A DNA stretch of 64,000 bases from Aliiglaciecola sp. LCG003 (GTDB lineage: Bacteria; Pseudomonadota; Gammaproteobacteria; Enterobacterales; Alteromonadaceae). Numbering within the stretch: position 1 is the stretch's first letter; every line of letters starts with the position of its first letter. Both the position numbers and the translations under genes were made by a program. The stretch is from contig NZ_CP128185.1 in NCBI RefSeq assembly GCF_030316135.1, forward strand, positions 3,348,001 through 3,412,000. Direction: 5' to 3'. The notes under the pieces are model-generated. The model saw only the letters and a list, made by a program, of their open reading frames with translations, was not told the DNA's origin and searched no databases. Shown here in pieces: positions 16,131-26,967 of the stretch.

Positions 16131-18743
16131 ATGAACACATTGCATCGCAAACCATTACCAGGTACCAAGCTGGATTACTTTGATACTCAAGAAGCAGTGG
16201 ACGCAATTAAACCAGGTGCCTATGCAGGCTTACCCTACACCTCAAGAGTGTTTGCTGAAAACCTTGTTCGCCGCTGCCCTGCTGAGCAACTTGAGCCATC
16301 ATTACGTCAACTTATCGAGCGTAAGCGTGATCTGGACTTCCCATGGTTTCCAGCGCGGGTAGTGTGTCACGACATTCTCGGTCAAACTGCACTAGTAGAT
16401 CTAGCAGGGCTAAGAGATGCAATCGCAGCCAAAGGAGGCGATCCGTCTAAAGTGAATCCGGTGGTCCCAACTCAGTTGATCGTCGACCACTCGTTGGCAG
16501 TAGAACACGCGGGTTTTGAACCAGATGCTTTTGAAAAAAACCGTGCGATTGAAGATAGACGTAATGACGACCGTTTCCATTTTATCAACTGGACCAAGAC
16601 CGCATTTAAAAATGTAGACGTGATCCCTCCAGGTAACGGCATCATGCATCAAATCAACCTTGAGAAGATGTCTCCGGTTATTCACGCAAGAGACGGTGTC
16701 GCTTTTCCTGACACCTTAGTAGGCACTGATAGTCACACCCCCCATGTAGATGCTCTGGGTGTAATTGCCCTTGGTGTGGGTGGACTAGAAGCCGAAAGCG
16801 TGATGTTAGGCAGAGCGTCCTACTTGCGCTTACCGGATATTATTGGTGTTGAATTAACCGGTAAACGCCAACCAGGTATTACCGCCACCGATATCGTCCT
16901 AGCGATAACGGAGTTTTTACGTGAACAACGTGTGATCTCTTCCTATCTAGAATTTTATGGCGAAGGTGCGGCGCAATTAACCTTGGGTGACCGCGCGACC
17001 ATTTCCAATATGACACCAGAATTTGGCGCCTCTGCTGCCATGTTTTATATCGATGACAAGACCATCGATTACTTAACACTAACCGGTCGTGAAAGCGAGC
17101 AGGTGAAATTAGTCGAAACCTACGCTAAGCACACCGGCTTATGGGCTGACACCCTTAACAAGGTCGAATACGAGCGCGTATTACAATTCGACTTATCTTC
17201 GGTTGGACGCAATATAGCGGGGCCATCTAATCCTCATCGCCGGGTAGCCACTAAAGACCTAGCCGCTAGCGGTATCTCGGGTGTCATTGAAAACGAGAAA
17301 GATTTAATGCCTGATGGCGCGGTGATTATTGCCGCTATCACAAGTTGTACTAATACCAGTAACCCACGTAATGTAATCGCAGCGGGGTTGATTGCTCGCA
17401 ATGCTAATAAACTGGGCCTGAGTCGCAAGCCTTGGGTCAAAACCTCTCTGGCCCCAGGCTCTAAAACCGTCGAGCTTTATCTGGAAGATGCTAATTTATT
17501 GTCCGAATTAGAGCAACTTGGCTTTGGGATTGTCGGCTTTGCCTGCACTACCTGCAATGGCATGAGCGGTGCTTTGGATCCTAAGATTCAGCAGGAAGTC
17601 ATTGAGCGTGATTTGTACGCCACTGCTGTGTTATCGGGTAACCGTAATTTCGATGGCCGTATTCATCCTTATGCGAAGCAAGCCTTTCTAGCCTCACCGC
17701 CCTTGGTTGTAGCTTATGCAATTGCCGGTACGATTCGCTTCGATATTGAAAAAGATGTATTGGGTTATGATAACCAAGGCAAACCTATCACCTTAAAAGA
17801 TATCTGGCCCAGCGATGAAGAAATTGATCAAATCGTGGCGCAAAGTGTGAAACCCGAGCAGTTCAAAAAAGTATACCAGCCGATGTTCGACTTAAGCGTC
17901 GATTACGGTGAGCACATAGATCCTCTGTATGCATGGCGTGAAAAAAGTACCTATATTCGACGCCCTCCATACTGGGAAGGGGCATTAGCTCGAGAACGTA
18001 GCATGACCAATATGCGTCCTCTAGCAGTGCTCGGGGACAATATCACCACAGATCACTTGTCACCTTCTAACGCTATTATGCGTGATAGCGCCGCGGGCGA
18101 GTATCTATTGTCGATGGATGTTCCGGAAGTAGATTTCAACTCCTACGCCACCCACAGAGGGGATCACTTGACCGCCCAACGGGCGACCTTTGCTAATCCC
18201 AAGTTGTTAAACGAGATGGTCATGGAAACCCTTGCTGATGGCACTAGCCAGGTTAAACAAGGATCTTTAGCTCGCCTTGAGCCTGAAGGGACTGAGATGC
18301 GCATGTGGGATGCAATCGAAGTATATATGCAACGTAAACAACCACTGATCATCATCGCTGGGGCAGATTACGGCCAAGGTTCATCGAGAGACTGGGCCGC
18401 TAAAGGTGTTCGTCTAGCTGGTGTAGAAGTTATCGTGGCTGAAGGTTTTGAGCGAATTCACCGCACTAATTTAATCGGCATGGGTGTATTGCCCTTAGAA
18501 TTTAAAACCGGAACCACCCGCACCACACTTAAAATTGATGGCAGCGAAACCTATGATGTTGTCGGTGAGCGCCAGCCTGGTGCGACTTTGACCCTGCGTA
18601 TTCATCGCAGCAACAATGAATTAATTGAAGTGCCGGTGACCTGTCGAGTGGATACTGCCGAAGAGTTATCAATTTATGAAGCAGGTGGCGTGTTGCAGCG
18701 TTTTGCCCAAGACTTTTTGGAATCTGCAGGACATAGCGCATGA
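16131..18743 (+). CDS. acnD: Fe-S-dependent 2-methylcitrate dehydratase
   Basis: AcnD dehydrates 2-methylcitrate to 2-methylaconitate and replaces PrpD in species that also carry PrpF. It is an aconitase-superfamily protein of 870 residues. The 4Fe-4S ligands are in TSCTNTSNP (about residue 404) and in CTTCNGMSG (about 471-474). Upstream, LVGTDSHTPHVDALGVIALGVGGLEAE is the aconitase active-site segment, and the swivel domain carries DNITTDHLSP and GADYGQGSSRDWAAKG. It overlaps prpF by ATGA (18740-18743), so the two are translationally coupled, as expected for obligate partners. Confidence 0.95.
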   Translation: MNTLHRKPLPGTKLDYFDTQEAVDAIKPGAYAGLPYTSRVFAENLVRRCPAEQLEPSLRQLIERKRDLDFPWFPARVVCHDILGQTALVDLAGLRDAIAAKGGDPSKVNPVVPTQLIVDHSLAVEHAGFEPDAFEKNRAIEDRRNDDRFHFINWTKTAFKNVDVIPPGNGIMHQINLEKMSPVIHARDGVAFPDTLVGTDSHTPHVDALGVIALGVGGLEAESVMLGRASYLRLPDIIGVELTGKRQPGITATDIVLAITEFLREQRVISSYLEFYGEGAAQLTLGDRATISNMTPEFGASAAMFYIDDKTIDYLTLTGRESEQVKLVETYAKHTGLWADTLNKVEYERVLQFDLSSVGRNIAGPSNPHRRVATKDLAASGISGVIENEKDLMPDGAVIIAAITSCTNTSNPRNVIAAGLIARNANKLGLSRKPWVKTSLAPGSKTVELYLEDANLLSELEQLGFGIVGFACTTCNGMSGALDPKIQQEVIERDLYATAVLSGNRNFDGRIHPYAKQAFLASPPLVVAYAIAGTIRFDIEKDVLGYDNQGKPITLKDIWPSDEEIDQIVAQSVKPEQFKKVYQPMFDLSVDYGEHIDPLYAWREKSTYIRRPPYWEGALARERSMTNMRPLAVLGDNITTDHLSPSNAIMRDSAAGEYLLSMDVPEVDFNSYATHRGDHLTAQRATFANPKLLNEMVMETLADGTSQVKQGSLARLEPEGTEMRMWDAIEVYMQRKQPLIIIAGADYGQGSSRDWAAKGVRLAGVEVIVAEGFERIHRTNLIGMGVLPLEFKTGTTRTTLKIDGSETYDVVGERQPGATLTLRIHRSNNELIEVPVTCRVDTAEELSIYEAGGVLQRFAQDFLESAGHSA

Positions 18744-19915
18744 GCGGTTTCGCCCCACAACTGAAAATTGCCGCTACCTATATGCGTGGCGGCACCAGCA
18801 AAGGTGTATTTTTTAGATTGGATGCACTGCCGGTAGAAGCGCAGCGACCAGGGATATACCGCGATAATTTGTTATTACGAGTGATAGGCAGCCCTGATCC
18901 TTACGGCAAACACACAGATGGCATGGGCGGGGCTACATCAAGTACCAGCAAAACCGTTATCGTATCCAAAAGCACAGTGGCGGATCACGACGTAGATTAC
19001 TTGTTCGGTCAAGTTGCTATTGATAAAGCCTTTGTAGATTGGTCTGGGAACTGCGGGAATTTATCCGCCGCCGTGGCTCCTTTTGCCATCCATAGTGGTT
19101 TGATCCCAGAGCACAAATTGGTTAAAAATGGCATCGTCAAAATAAAGATTTGGCAAGTTAATATCCAAAAAACCATCATCGCCTACGTCCCCATGACTAA
19201 TGGAGAAGTACAGGAAACCGGTGATTTTGAACTAGATGGGGTTACCTTTCCAGCCGCAGAAATACCGGTAGAGTTCATGCAACCAGCAGACGGTGAAGGA
19301 GATATGTTTCCCACTGGAAATCTTGTCGACAACCTAGATATCCCAGGTATAGGTACATTGCAGGCGACCTTGATAAACGCTGGTATCCCAACTATTTTCG
19401 TCAACGCATCTGATATTGGCTACCAAGGAACTGAACTACAAGATGTGATCAACAGTAGCAGTAGTGCGTTAGAAAAGTTTGAATCTATCCGCGCGATTGG
19501 GGCAATGAAAATGGGCTTGATCAACTCTTTGGAAGAGGCGGCAACACGCCAACACACGCCCAAAGTGGCATTCGTATCGCCTCCAGCGAGTTATCTGGCT
19601 TCTAGTGGCAAGACGGTCCAATCCGCAGACATAGATTTGTCGGTGAGGGCGATGTCGATGGGTAAACTACATCATGCGATGATGGGCACAGCAGCCGTTG
19701 CCATTGGCACTGCAGCCGCAGTTCCTGGCACGTTGGTCAATCTTGCCGCCGGCGGCGGAAGCATTGAGTCAGTATGTTTTGGCCATCCGTCTGGCACCCT
19801 TAGAGTGGGTGCAAAAGCCACTAAGATTGATGGGAAATGGCAGGTTGAAAAAGCCGTGATGAGCCGCAGTGCGCGGATTTTGATGGAAGGTTGGGTACGT
19901 ATTCCAACCGTTTAA
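18740..19915 (+). CDS. prpF: 2-methylaconitate isomerase, AcnD partner
   Basis: PrpF is a diaminopimelate-epimerase-fold isomerase that converts the trans-2-methylaconitate made by AcnD to the cis isomer, which can then be hydrated to 2-methylisocitrate. This 391-residue protein shows the family starts MRGGTSKGVFFR and DPYGKHTDGMGGATSSTSKTVIVS, then WSGNCGNLSAAVAPFAI, with the conserved basic and acidic residues of PrpF. The ATGA overlap with acnD ties their synthesis. It is the last gene of the operon; an inverted repeat follows at 19950-19990. Confidence 0.94.
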   Translation: MSGFAPQLKIAATYMRGGTSKGVFFRLDALPVEAQRPGIYRDNLLLRVIGSPDPYGKHTDGMGGATSSTSKTVIVSKSTVADHDVDYLFGQVAIDKAFVDWSGNCGNLSAAVAPFAIHSGLIPEHKLVKNGIVKIKIWQVNIQKTIIAYVPMTNGEVQETGDFELDGVTFPAAEIPVEFMQPADGEGDMFPTGNLVDNLDIPGIGTLQATLINAGIPTIFVNASDIGYQGTELQDVINSSSSALEKFESIRAIGAMKMGLINSLEEAATRQHTPKVAFVSPPASYLASSGKTVQSADIDLSVRAMSMGKLHHAMMGTAAVAIGTAAAVPGTLVNLAAGGGSIESVCFGHPSGTLRVGAKATKIDGKWQVEKAVMSRSARILMEGWVRIPTV

Positions 19916-19949
19916 ATAGCTACTTATTTTTATAAAAAAATGTCTAAGT

Positions 19950-19990
19950 AGCCACACTCACAAACGCCAGAGGCTAAAGTGAGTGTGGCT
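19950..19990. terminator. Inverted repeat after prpF
   Basis: AGCCACACTCAC (19950-19961) and GTGAGTGTGGCT (19979-19990) form a perfect 12-bp stem with a 17-nt loop between the convergent prpF and hydrolase genes. Ahead of it, GCTACTTA/TAAGTAGC can form another stem. It likely closes transcription of the prp operon, although no long T-run follows. Confidence 0.5.
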
Positions 19991-20041
19991 AGTATGGCAC
20001 CTTACAACCGTTAGCAGCATCCATGCTACATGACTCGTTTA

Positions 20042-20914
20042 CTATCCAACAGTGGCTGCCCCCTTCTGCTCAAAATAGCTTAGAACGTCCTCCCATAATA
20101 CACTTGCACTAGCATGAAAATAGCCCATATGACCGATACTTTTCAGCCCCATTTGAGACGGATGAATATCGGCAGTTTGCAACTTTGCGTTGACGTAGTA
20201 GGTAAAGAAAGCCTGCCTAGAACTGGGCGTAGCCCACTTATCATCGGTAGAATTGACCGCTTTAATCGGCATTTCAATGCGCTCATACAGCGCTTTCATA
20301 TGGGGATATTGCGGATCTTGGAAAAAATAATAGGGATAACTACACCAGCGTTTCCATTGACGATATACCCCCAAGGGTAAATCCTCCCCCATTCCCAAGG
20401 CATTCCAGGCTAAATATCCTTTGACTCGGGTGACAAGGGGCGCCATTACGTGCCACATGAACTGCACTTTGAGTTGCTCCATTCTCGGCATCCAACCATG
20501 CCAGCCAGCTCCAGTGCCAAAAGTATATGCCGCTGTCACTTTCTGATGTGGTTCAAGCAAACCTATTGCATGACCACCATAGGAATGCCCCAGCAGGTAC
20601 AAAGGTAAACCTTGCTGACTGAGTTCATCAACTACACCACTCAAATCTTTGCTGGCCCAATCTCGGTAATCCATATCAAAGCCGCGCAAAGATGCAGGAG
20701 CAGATTGGCCAATGCCTCGATAGTCAAATGTGACCACATTAAAATCAGATTGAGTAGCACGCAGTGCAAACCTGCGATAAAAACCTTGTGGCACTCCTGT
20801 TGCACTGGCAATAATAATTGTCCCTTTCGCTGTACCACTATTGCTAGGGTAAAAGCGCCCTATCAGCTTAAATCCATCGGTCGCACTGAACGCTTGGCTG
20901 TGAAATTCTGACAT
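20042..20914 (-). CDS. Alpha/beta hydrolase
   Basis: This 290-residue hydrolase of the YheT/serine-aminopeptidase-like group has the nucleophile elbow GHSYGGHA, an upstream oxyanion region (IIIASATGVPQGFYRRFA), and a late KSIGHMGYF segment that supplies the catalytic histidine. An aspartate in NSTDDKW fits the acid of the triad. I choose ATG 20914 (MSEFHSQ) rather than 20968, because the promoter predicted at 20948-20979 would start the transcript downstream of 20968. It is divergent from a merR-type gene and is the likely regulatory target. Substrate unknown. Confidence 0.8.
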   Translation of the reverse strand: MSEFHSQAFSATDGFKLIGRFYPSNSGTAKGTIIIASATGVPQGFYRRFALRATQSDFNVVTFDYRGIGQSAPASLRGFDMDYRDWASKDLSGVVDELSQQGLPLYLLGHSYGGHAIGLLEPHQKVTAAYTFGTGAGWHGWMPRMEQLKVQFMWHVMAPLVTRVKGYLAWNALGMGEDLPLGVYRQWKRWCSYPYYFFQDPQYPHMKALYERIEMPIKAVNSTDDKWATPSSRQAFFTYYVNAKLQTADIHPSQMGLKSIGHMGYFHASASVLWEDVLSYFEQKGAATVG

Positions 20915-20947
20915 TGTGTTTAATCCTAAACAAAACAAAGTATCAGC

Positions 20948-20979
20948 ATGATAAAGTATGGAGTACACTCCAGGGTCAA
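20948..20979 (-). promoter_or_regulatory. MerR-type promoter with long spacer
   Basis: Read on the minus strand: TTGACC (20979-20974), a 20-bp spacer containing the dyad GGAGT-GT-ACTCC, then TATCAT (20953-20948). An over-long 19-20-bp spacer with a central dyad is the hallmark of MerR-family controlled promoters, where the bound activator twists the DNA to realign the boxes. It drives the hydrolase and lies just upstream of the merR-like gene. Confidence 0.7.
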
Positions 20980-21001
20980 GTGCTTTTTCTCAGGAGCGAT
21001 T

Positions 21002-21358
21002 ATGAAAGCCAGCGAACTGGCCACCAAGGCCAACTTAGGTAAAGACACTCTGCGCTATTATGAGAAAATCGGTCTCATTTCTGCTCCGCCCAGAGGTATT
21101 AATGGCTACCGTGATTATCCAGCCTCGTGCTTAGATGAGCTAAAATTCATTAAAATGGCACAGTCTGTTGGTTTTACGCTGAGTGAAATCAAACCGGCCA
21201 TTGCTTTTTTGAGCAATCCCCAACCGGGATGCCCAATGCTGACACAGGCCATCAGTAAGCAAATAGAACGTATCAATGAAAAAATAGTTGAATTGGAGAT
21301 TTCCAAAGTCACCCTTCATCGTTGGCTTGAAAAACTTCAACAGCAACAACAGGGTTAA
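21002..21358 (+). CDS. MerR-family transcriptional regulator
   Basis: A 118-residue protein with an N-terminal MerR helix-turn-helix and wing (KASELATKANLGKDTLRYYEKIGLISAPPRGINGYRDYP), then KFIKMAQSVGFTLSEIKPAI and a coiled-coil dimerisation helix. The C-terminal part has a single PGCPML cysteine and lacks the CxC/Cys-rich metal loops of CueR, ZntR or MerR, so it is probably not a standard metal sensor. The start at 21002 is set by AGGAG at 20992-20996; the longer frame from 20948 would overlap the promoter. It probably activates the divergent hydrolase gene. Confidence 0.85.
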   Translation: MKASELATKANLGKDTLRYYEKIGLISAPPRGINGYRDYPASCLDELKFIKMAQSVGFTLSEIKPAIAFLSNPQPGCPMLTQAISKQIERINEKIVELEISKVTLHRWLEKLQQQQQG

Positions 21359-21499
21359 CTCAAAGCTTGCCGATATCTATGCTAAGGAATGTCAGTTAAT
21401 CTGCTGATAATAATATTAGTTGGGGTAAAATAGAGTCCGCTGCTCTGCTAACAGCAACTATTGCCCAACATCAATAAATCGAAGGTTGTACATCTAACT

Positions 21500-22252
21500 A
21501 TGCTCGAACTTTTTTCTTACTCTTTGAGTTATTCGCAATTATCTATGCTGTGTTTAATAGCATTTTTCATTGGCATGGCCAAAACTGGTGTGCATGGTGT
21601 TTCGATGTTTGCCGTCCCCATAATGGCGTTAATATTTGGCGGCAAAGCATCCTCTGGGTTGATGTTACCTATGTTGATTATGGCCGATTTATTTGCGGTT
21701 AAATATTATCATCGACATGCCAACTGGGGCTTTTTGCTCAAACTTTTTCCCTCTGCAGCCGTGGGAGTTTTAATTGCCACTGTAATCGGCAACAACATTG
21801 ACGATCTGTTATTTAAACAAATAATGGGCGGCATTATCTTCGTCAGTCTCGGCATCATGATCTGGATGGAAACCGTCAATAAAGACAAGGTGCCGGATTA
21901 CATGTGGTTTGCCATATTAATGGGTACCCTAGGAGGAATAACCACTATGATTGGTAACCTTGCAGGCTCGGTGATGGCCTTATATTTGTTGAGCATGAGA
22001 TTGCCTAAAAATGAGTACATTGGTACGGCCGCGTGGTTCTTCTTAGTCATTAACTTATTCAAAGTGCCATTTCATGTATGGAGTTGGGAAACCATTACCC
22101 TTGACTCCTTGTACTTAAATTTACTTGGCCTGCCGTTTATTGCCCTAGGTGCTTATTGTGGAATTCAGATTATTAAACGACTTGCTGACAAGCAGTATCG
22201 CTGGCTAATTTTGGCCATGACCGCTGTGGCGGCTGTATTCATGATTGTGTAG
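21500..22252 (+). CDS. TauE/SafE-family membrane permease
   Basis: A 250-residue inner-membrane protein with about eight hydrophobic segments, including the two family repeats (FFIGMAKTGVHGVSMFAVPIMALIFG... and MGTLGGITTMIGNLAGSVMALYLL). TauE/SafE proteins move sulfonates, sulfite, sulfoacetate or similar organic anions. I prefer ATG 21500 to a TTG at 21461, as the first 13 residues of the longer form are polar and no ribosome binding site precedes them. Substrate cannot be told from neighbours. It converges with the APH-like gene across a GCCTCA/TGAGGC inverted repeat (22267-22294). Confidence 0.82.
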   Translation: MLELFSYSLSYSQLSMLCLIAFFIGMAKTGVHGVSMFAVPIMALIFGGKASSGLMLPMLIMADLFAVKYYHRHANWGFLLKLFPSAAVGVLIATVIGNNIDDLLFKQIMGGIIFVSLGIMIWMETVNKDKVPDYMWFAILMGTLGGITTMIGNLAGSVMALYLLSMRLPKNEYIGTAAWFFLVINLFKVPFHVWSWETITLDSLYLNLLGLPFIALGAYCGIQIIKRLADKQYRWLILAMTAVAAVFMIV

Positions 22253-22280
22253 TACTGAACTTAATTGCCTCATTAGTTGC

Positions 22281-23267
22281 TCAATTATTGAGGCTCGTAA
22301 GAACTTTGTCTGTCATCATCAACATGTAGTCATTAATTTTATAATGTTCTGTCGCCCAACCGATTAAAAATCGTTGGAAGTCGGCCCAAGCCAGAGGATA
22401 TAGTGCGCGCCATTGATGCTCTACTGCTGCTATATCTGTATTGATAACATAGTGTTTCGCAGCTTGGTGTAAGCAACTGAAATAGTGATCTAGCAACATA
22501 TCAGCGTGATGAATTAGCCCGTCACTATCGAAGCAACTTCCCAAGAAATAGGCCACATCTTTCACCCCAACCCCAGCCCCGACATATTGAAAGTCTACCG
22601 CAGCCAAATCCGTTTGGTCTTGACTAAAACAGAAATTAGCCAACTTAGCATCGCCATGCAGTAAAGTCTGAAAGCCGGCCTGATTTAGCTGGTTATCAAT
22701 GCTTTGCGCCTGTTGTTTTAAACGACCATCAGGCATTTTTTGCCACTCATCTGGTCGAGTAGCAAGATGCCAGTAAGTGCCAATTGGCCATAATCCTGAA
22801 AGAGGTTCCTGCAAAAAACGAGCATGAAAATAAGCTAGCCAACGTAGTCCTAATTTGACTAACGCCAGCGGGGCATCATCACACCTATAGGTAAAACCAT
22901 GCTGATCTAAGTCTTGTAAAATCAACCAGCTTTGCTTACCGAACTGCCCTGTCCCCAAGCAGCGTGGAACATGACAATAATTATCAGTAAAGGCCGAATA
23001 ATGCTGATAAAAATATTGTTCATTACGATAGGAGTCCAACTTACGTTGATGAGATACAGTAGTATTCCAGCCCCGCGGATGCTGCGTATCGTCTGGAGGA
23101 TTAACCGACTTTACCACCACACTGCTGGATAAACTGGGTAACCAGTAGCGCGCTATTTCGCCGTAGTCGCTCCACAATGATTGTATTGATTGCAATTTAA
23201 CCGCGTCATCATCGTTAAAATGCTGGCGAATAGAATGTAGAACCTGCTTATTGGTTTGCTGAGTCAT
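22281..23267 (-). CDS. APH/choline-kinase-like phosphotransferase
   Basis: This 328-residue protein has the protein-kinase-like fold of aminoglycoside phosphotransferases. The catalytic loop is LLHGDAKLANFCF (HGDxxxxN) near residue 210, and the metal-binding motif AAVDFQYVGAGVGVKDVAYFLG follows. An N-terminal lobe with SWLILQDLDQHGFTYR fits the hinge. It belongs with the ecdysteroid/choline kinase-like group (DUF1679-like) rather than with known antibiotic-resistance enzymes. Substrate is unknown, and the acyl/enoyl reductase next door (FadH) is on the other strand, so no operon link exists. Confidence 0.78.
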   Translation of the reverse strand: MTQQTNKQVLHSIRQHFNDDDAVKLQSIQSLWSDYGEIARYWLPSLSSSVVVKSVNPPDDTQHPRGWNTTVSHQRKLDSYRNEQYFYQHYSAFTDNYCHVPRCLGTGQFGKQSWLILQDLDQHGFTYRCDDAPLALVKLGLRWLAYFHARFLQEPLSGLWPIGTYWHLATRPDEWQKMPDGRLKQQAQSIDNQLNQAGFQTLLHGDAKLANFCFSQDQTDLAAVDFQYVGAGVGVKDVAYFLGSCFDSDGLIHHADMLLDHYFSCLHQAAKHYVINTDIAAVEHQWRALYPLAWADFQRFLIGWATEHYKINDYMLMMTDKVLTSLNN

Positions 23268-23290
23268 AGTGGACCATAGTTATCTGCTAA

Positions 23291-25396
<2,106 letters not shown>

Positions 25397-25403
25397 ATCG
25401 AAT

Positions 25404-25430
25404 GAGTTACATGGACTGAGTTACATGGAC
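25404..25430. repeat. Left pair of GAGTTACATGGAC repeats flanking the IS
   Basis: Two direct copies of GAGTTACATGGAC (25404-25416 and 25418-25430), 14 bp apart in register, lie just before the left end of the insertion sequence. The last six bases, ATGGAC, are also the first six of the element's subterminal inverted repeat at 25435. Confidence 0.85.
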
Positions 25431-25434
25431 ATAT

Positions 25435-25447
25435 ATGGACGCTCCCC
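25435..25447. repeat. Left subterminal inverted repeat of the IS
   Basis: ATGGACGCTCCCC, an exact reverse complement of 26933-26945. It marks the 3' (noncoding-rich) end relative to the transposase. Confidence 0.85.
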
Positions 25448-25840
25448 TGATGTCAACGTACTAATTGCCCCTTCGTGCTGATTTTCTGCACGAATTACGT
25501 TTTTACTATTCTATTACCGCTAGTCTGTTGTCTTGAAGGCAGTCTAAAATGGCTTAGTTCTGACATATATTCAGGCTCTTTATTAGCGTTGGTTTAATCA
25601 ACGCTGGCCTCTGATGAACTCCGAACCTTATCGCCTAAAAACACCCAGTCGGATTGTTATCCGTGTCTAAGTCTGGCTTTGATGAGGTAGGTAGACCGTT
25701 TTCTTCATCATTTTATGACTAAGCGGGGTAGGTAAAGTAAGTGTTATCCCGTGTCTTGCCTTCCACAACACCCACACAGGCTTGGTGCCTTTGTCCTACA
25801 CGGAATTGAGCTCGACAGGGATAACGTAAAGTGATTCATG
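25448..25840 (-). ncRNA. Noncoding end of the IS, candidate bridge/seek RNA region
   Basis: About 390 bp downstream of the transposase stop, without a plausible gene but with clear hairpins: TTCGTGC/GCACGAA (25472-25494, 9-nt loop) and AGCGTTG/CAACGCT (25585-25605, 7-nt loop). IS110-family elements encode a structured RNA in their longer noncoding end that pairs with target and donor DNA; in IS1111 elements it is on the 3' side, as here. The exact RNA ends, strand and guide loops cannot be fixed by eye, so the feature is an inference from family and layout. Confidence 0.4.
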
Positions 25841-26866
25841 TTATGCGCTCACTTGTGAGGACGTAACGCGATAGTGCTCCTGACGTGTGAGCAATATCCA
25901 GATTAAACGTGCTAAACGATGGGCGACGGCGACTGCCACTTTATTAAACGGCTTGGTAACGCGAAGTTTAGTGGCCCACAGTGATAACGGATCAGTTCTT
26001 TGCGCGGCACGACTCACGACAGACCGCGCACCATGTACCAGTTGTTTACGTAAATAACGGTCTCCGCGTTTGGTAATGCCGCCCATCTTACTGATATTGC
26101 CTGAGGCGTGTTGTTTAGGCGTCAGCCCTAACCACACGGCAAATTCTTTGGGATTATTAAACGCCTGGCCTTTATCAATGGCGGCTAAAAACGCTGAGGC
26201 ATTAATGAAACCAATCCCTGGGATGCTGAGCAATATTTTGCCACTTTCACTGTTATTAACAAAGTGATGCAATTGCTGCTCAATGGCCTTGATGCGAGAG
26301 CGTGTGTCTTCATATTCTGCCTTTAACGCGCGCATCATGGTTCTCAACTGGTTACTGCGTTGTTCGCTATCAATTACTTGGGCTAATCCTGCACACAAGG
26401 CCACGTGGCCACAAGGAAATATTACCCCAAATTCACTTAACAACCCGCGTATCTGGTTACTCAGGGCCGTTTTGTTTCTAATTAAGCGCTCTCGAATTCG
26501 ATGCAAGCAATTAATTTCTTGCTGTTGCTCAGATTTTACGGGGACAAAGCGGATATGTGAGCGCTGGCTGGCTTCTGCTATGGCAAAAGCATCGTTATGG
26601 TCATTCTTGTTGCCTCGCACAAAAGGCGTGACATGTTGGGCTGGTATAAGCTTGGTATCATGACCTAATTTAGCAATTTCACGCCCCCAGTAATGCGATG
26701 AATAACAGGCTTCCATCACCACCAACGTAGGTGGTTGTTGGCGCATAAAATCAAGTAGCTCAGTCCGTTTTAATTTCTTATTAAATTGCGGTTTAATATG
26801 TTCATTTACTCCGCACACTTGAAATACAGTCTTTGCCAAATCGATGGTAATTGTTTTAAGCTTCAT
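25841..26866 (-). CDS. IS110-family transposase
   Basis: A 341-residue DEDD recombinase. The N-terminal RuvC-like domain (DEDD_Tnp_IS110) has Asp9 (TITIDLAKT), Glu52 (VVMEACYSSHYWGREI), Asp89 and Asp92 (KNDHNDAFAI). After a helical linker (about 110-210), the C-terminal Transposase_20 domain shows LLSIPGIGFINASAFLAAI, FAVWLGLTPKQHASGN, and GGITKRGDRYLRKQLVHGARSVV, where the serine near residue 286 is the expected nucleophile partner. All key residues are present and the frame is intact, so the element may still be active. Confidence 0.93.
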   Translation of the reverse strand: MKLKTITIDLAKTVFQVCGVNEHIKPQFNKKLKRTELLDFMRQQPPTLVVMEACYSSHYWGREIAKLGHDTKLIPAQHVTPFVRGNKNDHNDAFAIAEASQRSHIRFVPVKSEQQQEINCLHRIRERLIRNKTALSNQIRGLLSEFGVIFPCGHVALCAGLAQVIDSEQRSNQLRTMMRALKAEYEDTRSRIKAIEQQLHHFVNNSESGKILLSIPGIGFINASAFLAAIDKGQAFNNPKEFAVWLGLTPKQHASGNISKMGGITKRGDRYLRKQLVHGARSVVSRAAQRTDPLSLWATKLRVTKPFNKVAVAVAHRLARLIWILLTRQEHYRVTSSQVSA

Positions 26867-26932
26867 ATTGGACGTTCCCTATGTAAATAGTCTTGTTTAA
26901 GAACTACTATTTTGGCGCATTGACGCCGTATT

Positions 26933-26945
26933 GGGGAGCGTCCAT
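26933..26945. repeat. Right subterminal inverted repeat of the IS
   Basis: GGGGAGCGTCCAT, the exact reverse complement of the left repeat at 25435-25447, 66 bp upstream of the transposase start. Confidence 0.85.
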
Positions 26946-26967
26946 CTCATCACCCATGATAAAAAGG

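Larger units (their letters stand above)
25435..26945 (-). mobile_element. IS110-family insertion sequence (IS1111-like layout)
   Basis: About 1.5 kb bounded by the 13-bp inverted repeats ATGGACGCTCCCC (25435-25447) and GGGGAGCGTCCAT (26933-26945). It has one transposase gene on the minus strand, with a short 5' end (about 66 bp between start codon and inverted repeat) and a long noncoding 3' end (about 390 bp). Inverted repeats near the ends and a long 3' noncoding part are features of the IS1111 subgroup of IS110. True termini probably lie a few bases outside the inverted repeats. No target duplication is evident, as usual for this family. Confidence 0.85.

Noticed and set aside
22281-23267. 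Aminoglycoside resistance gene
   Set aside because: HGDxxxxN and DF motifs show an APH-type kinase fold, but the rest matches choline/ecdysteroid-kinase-like proteins; resistance cannot be claimed.
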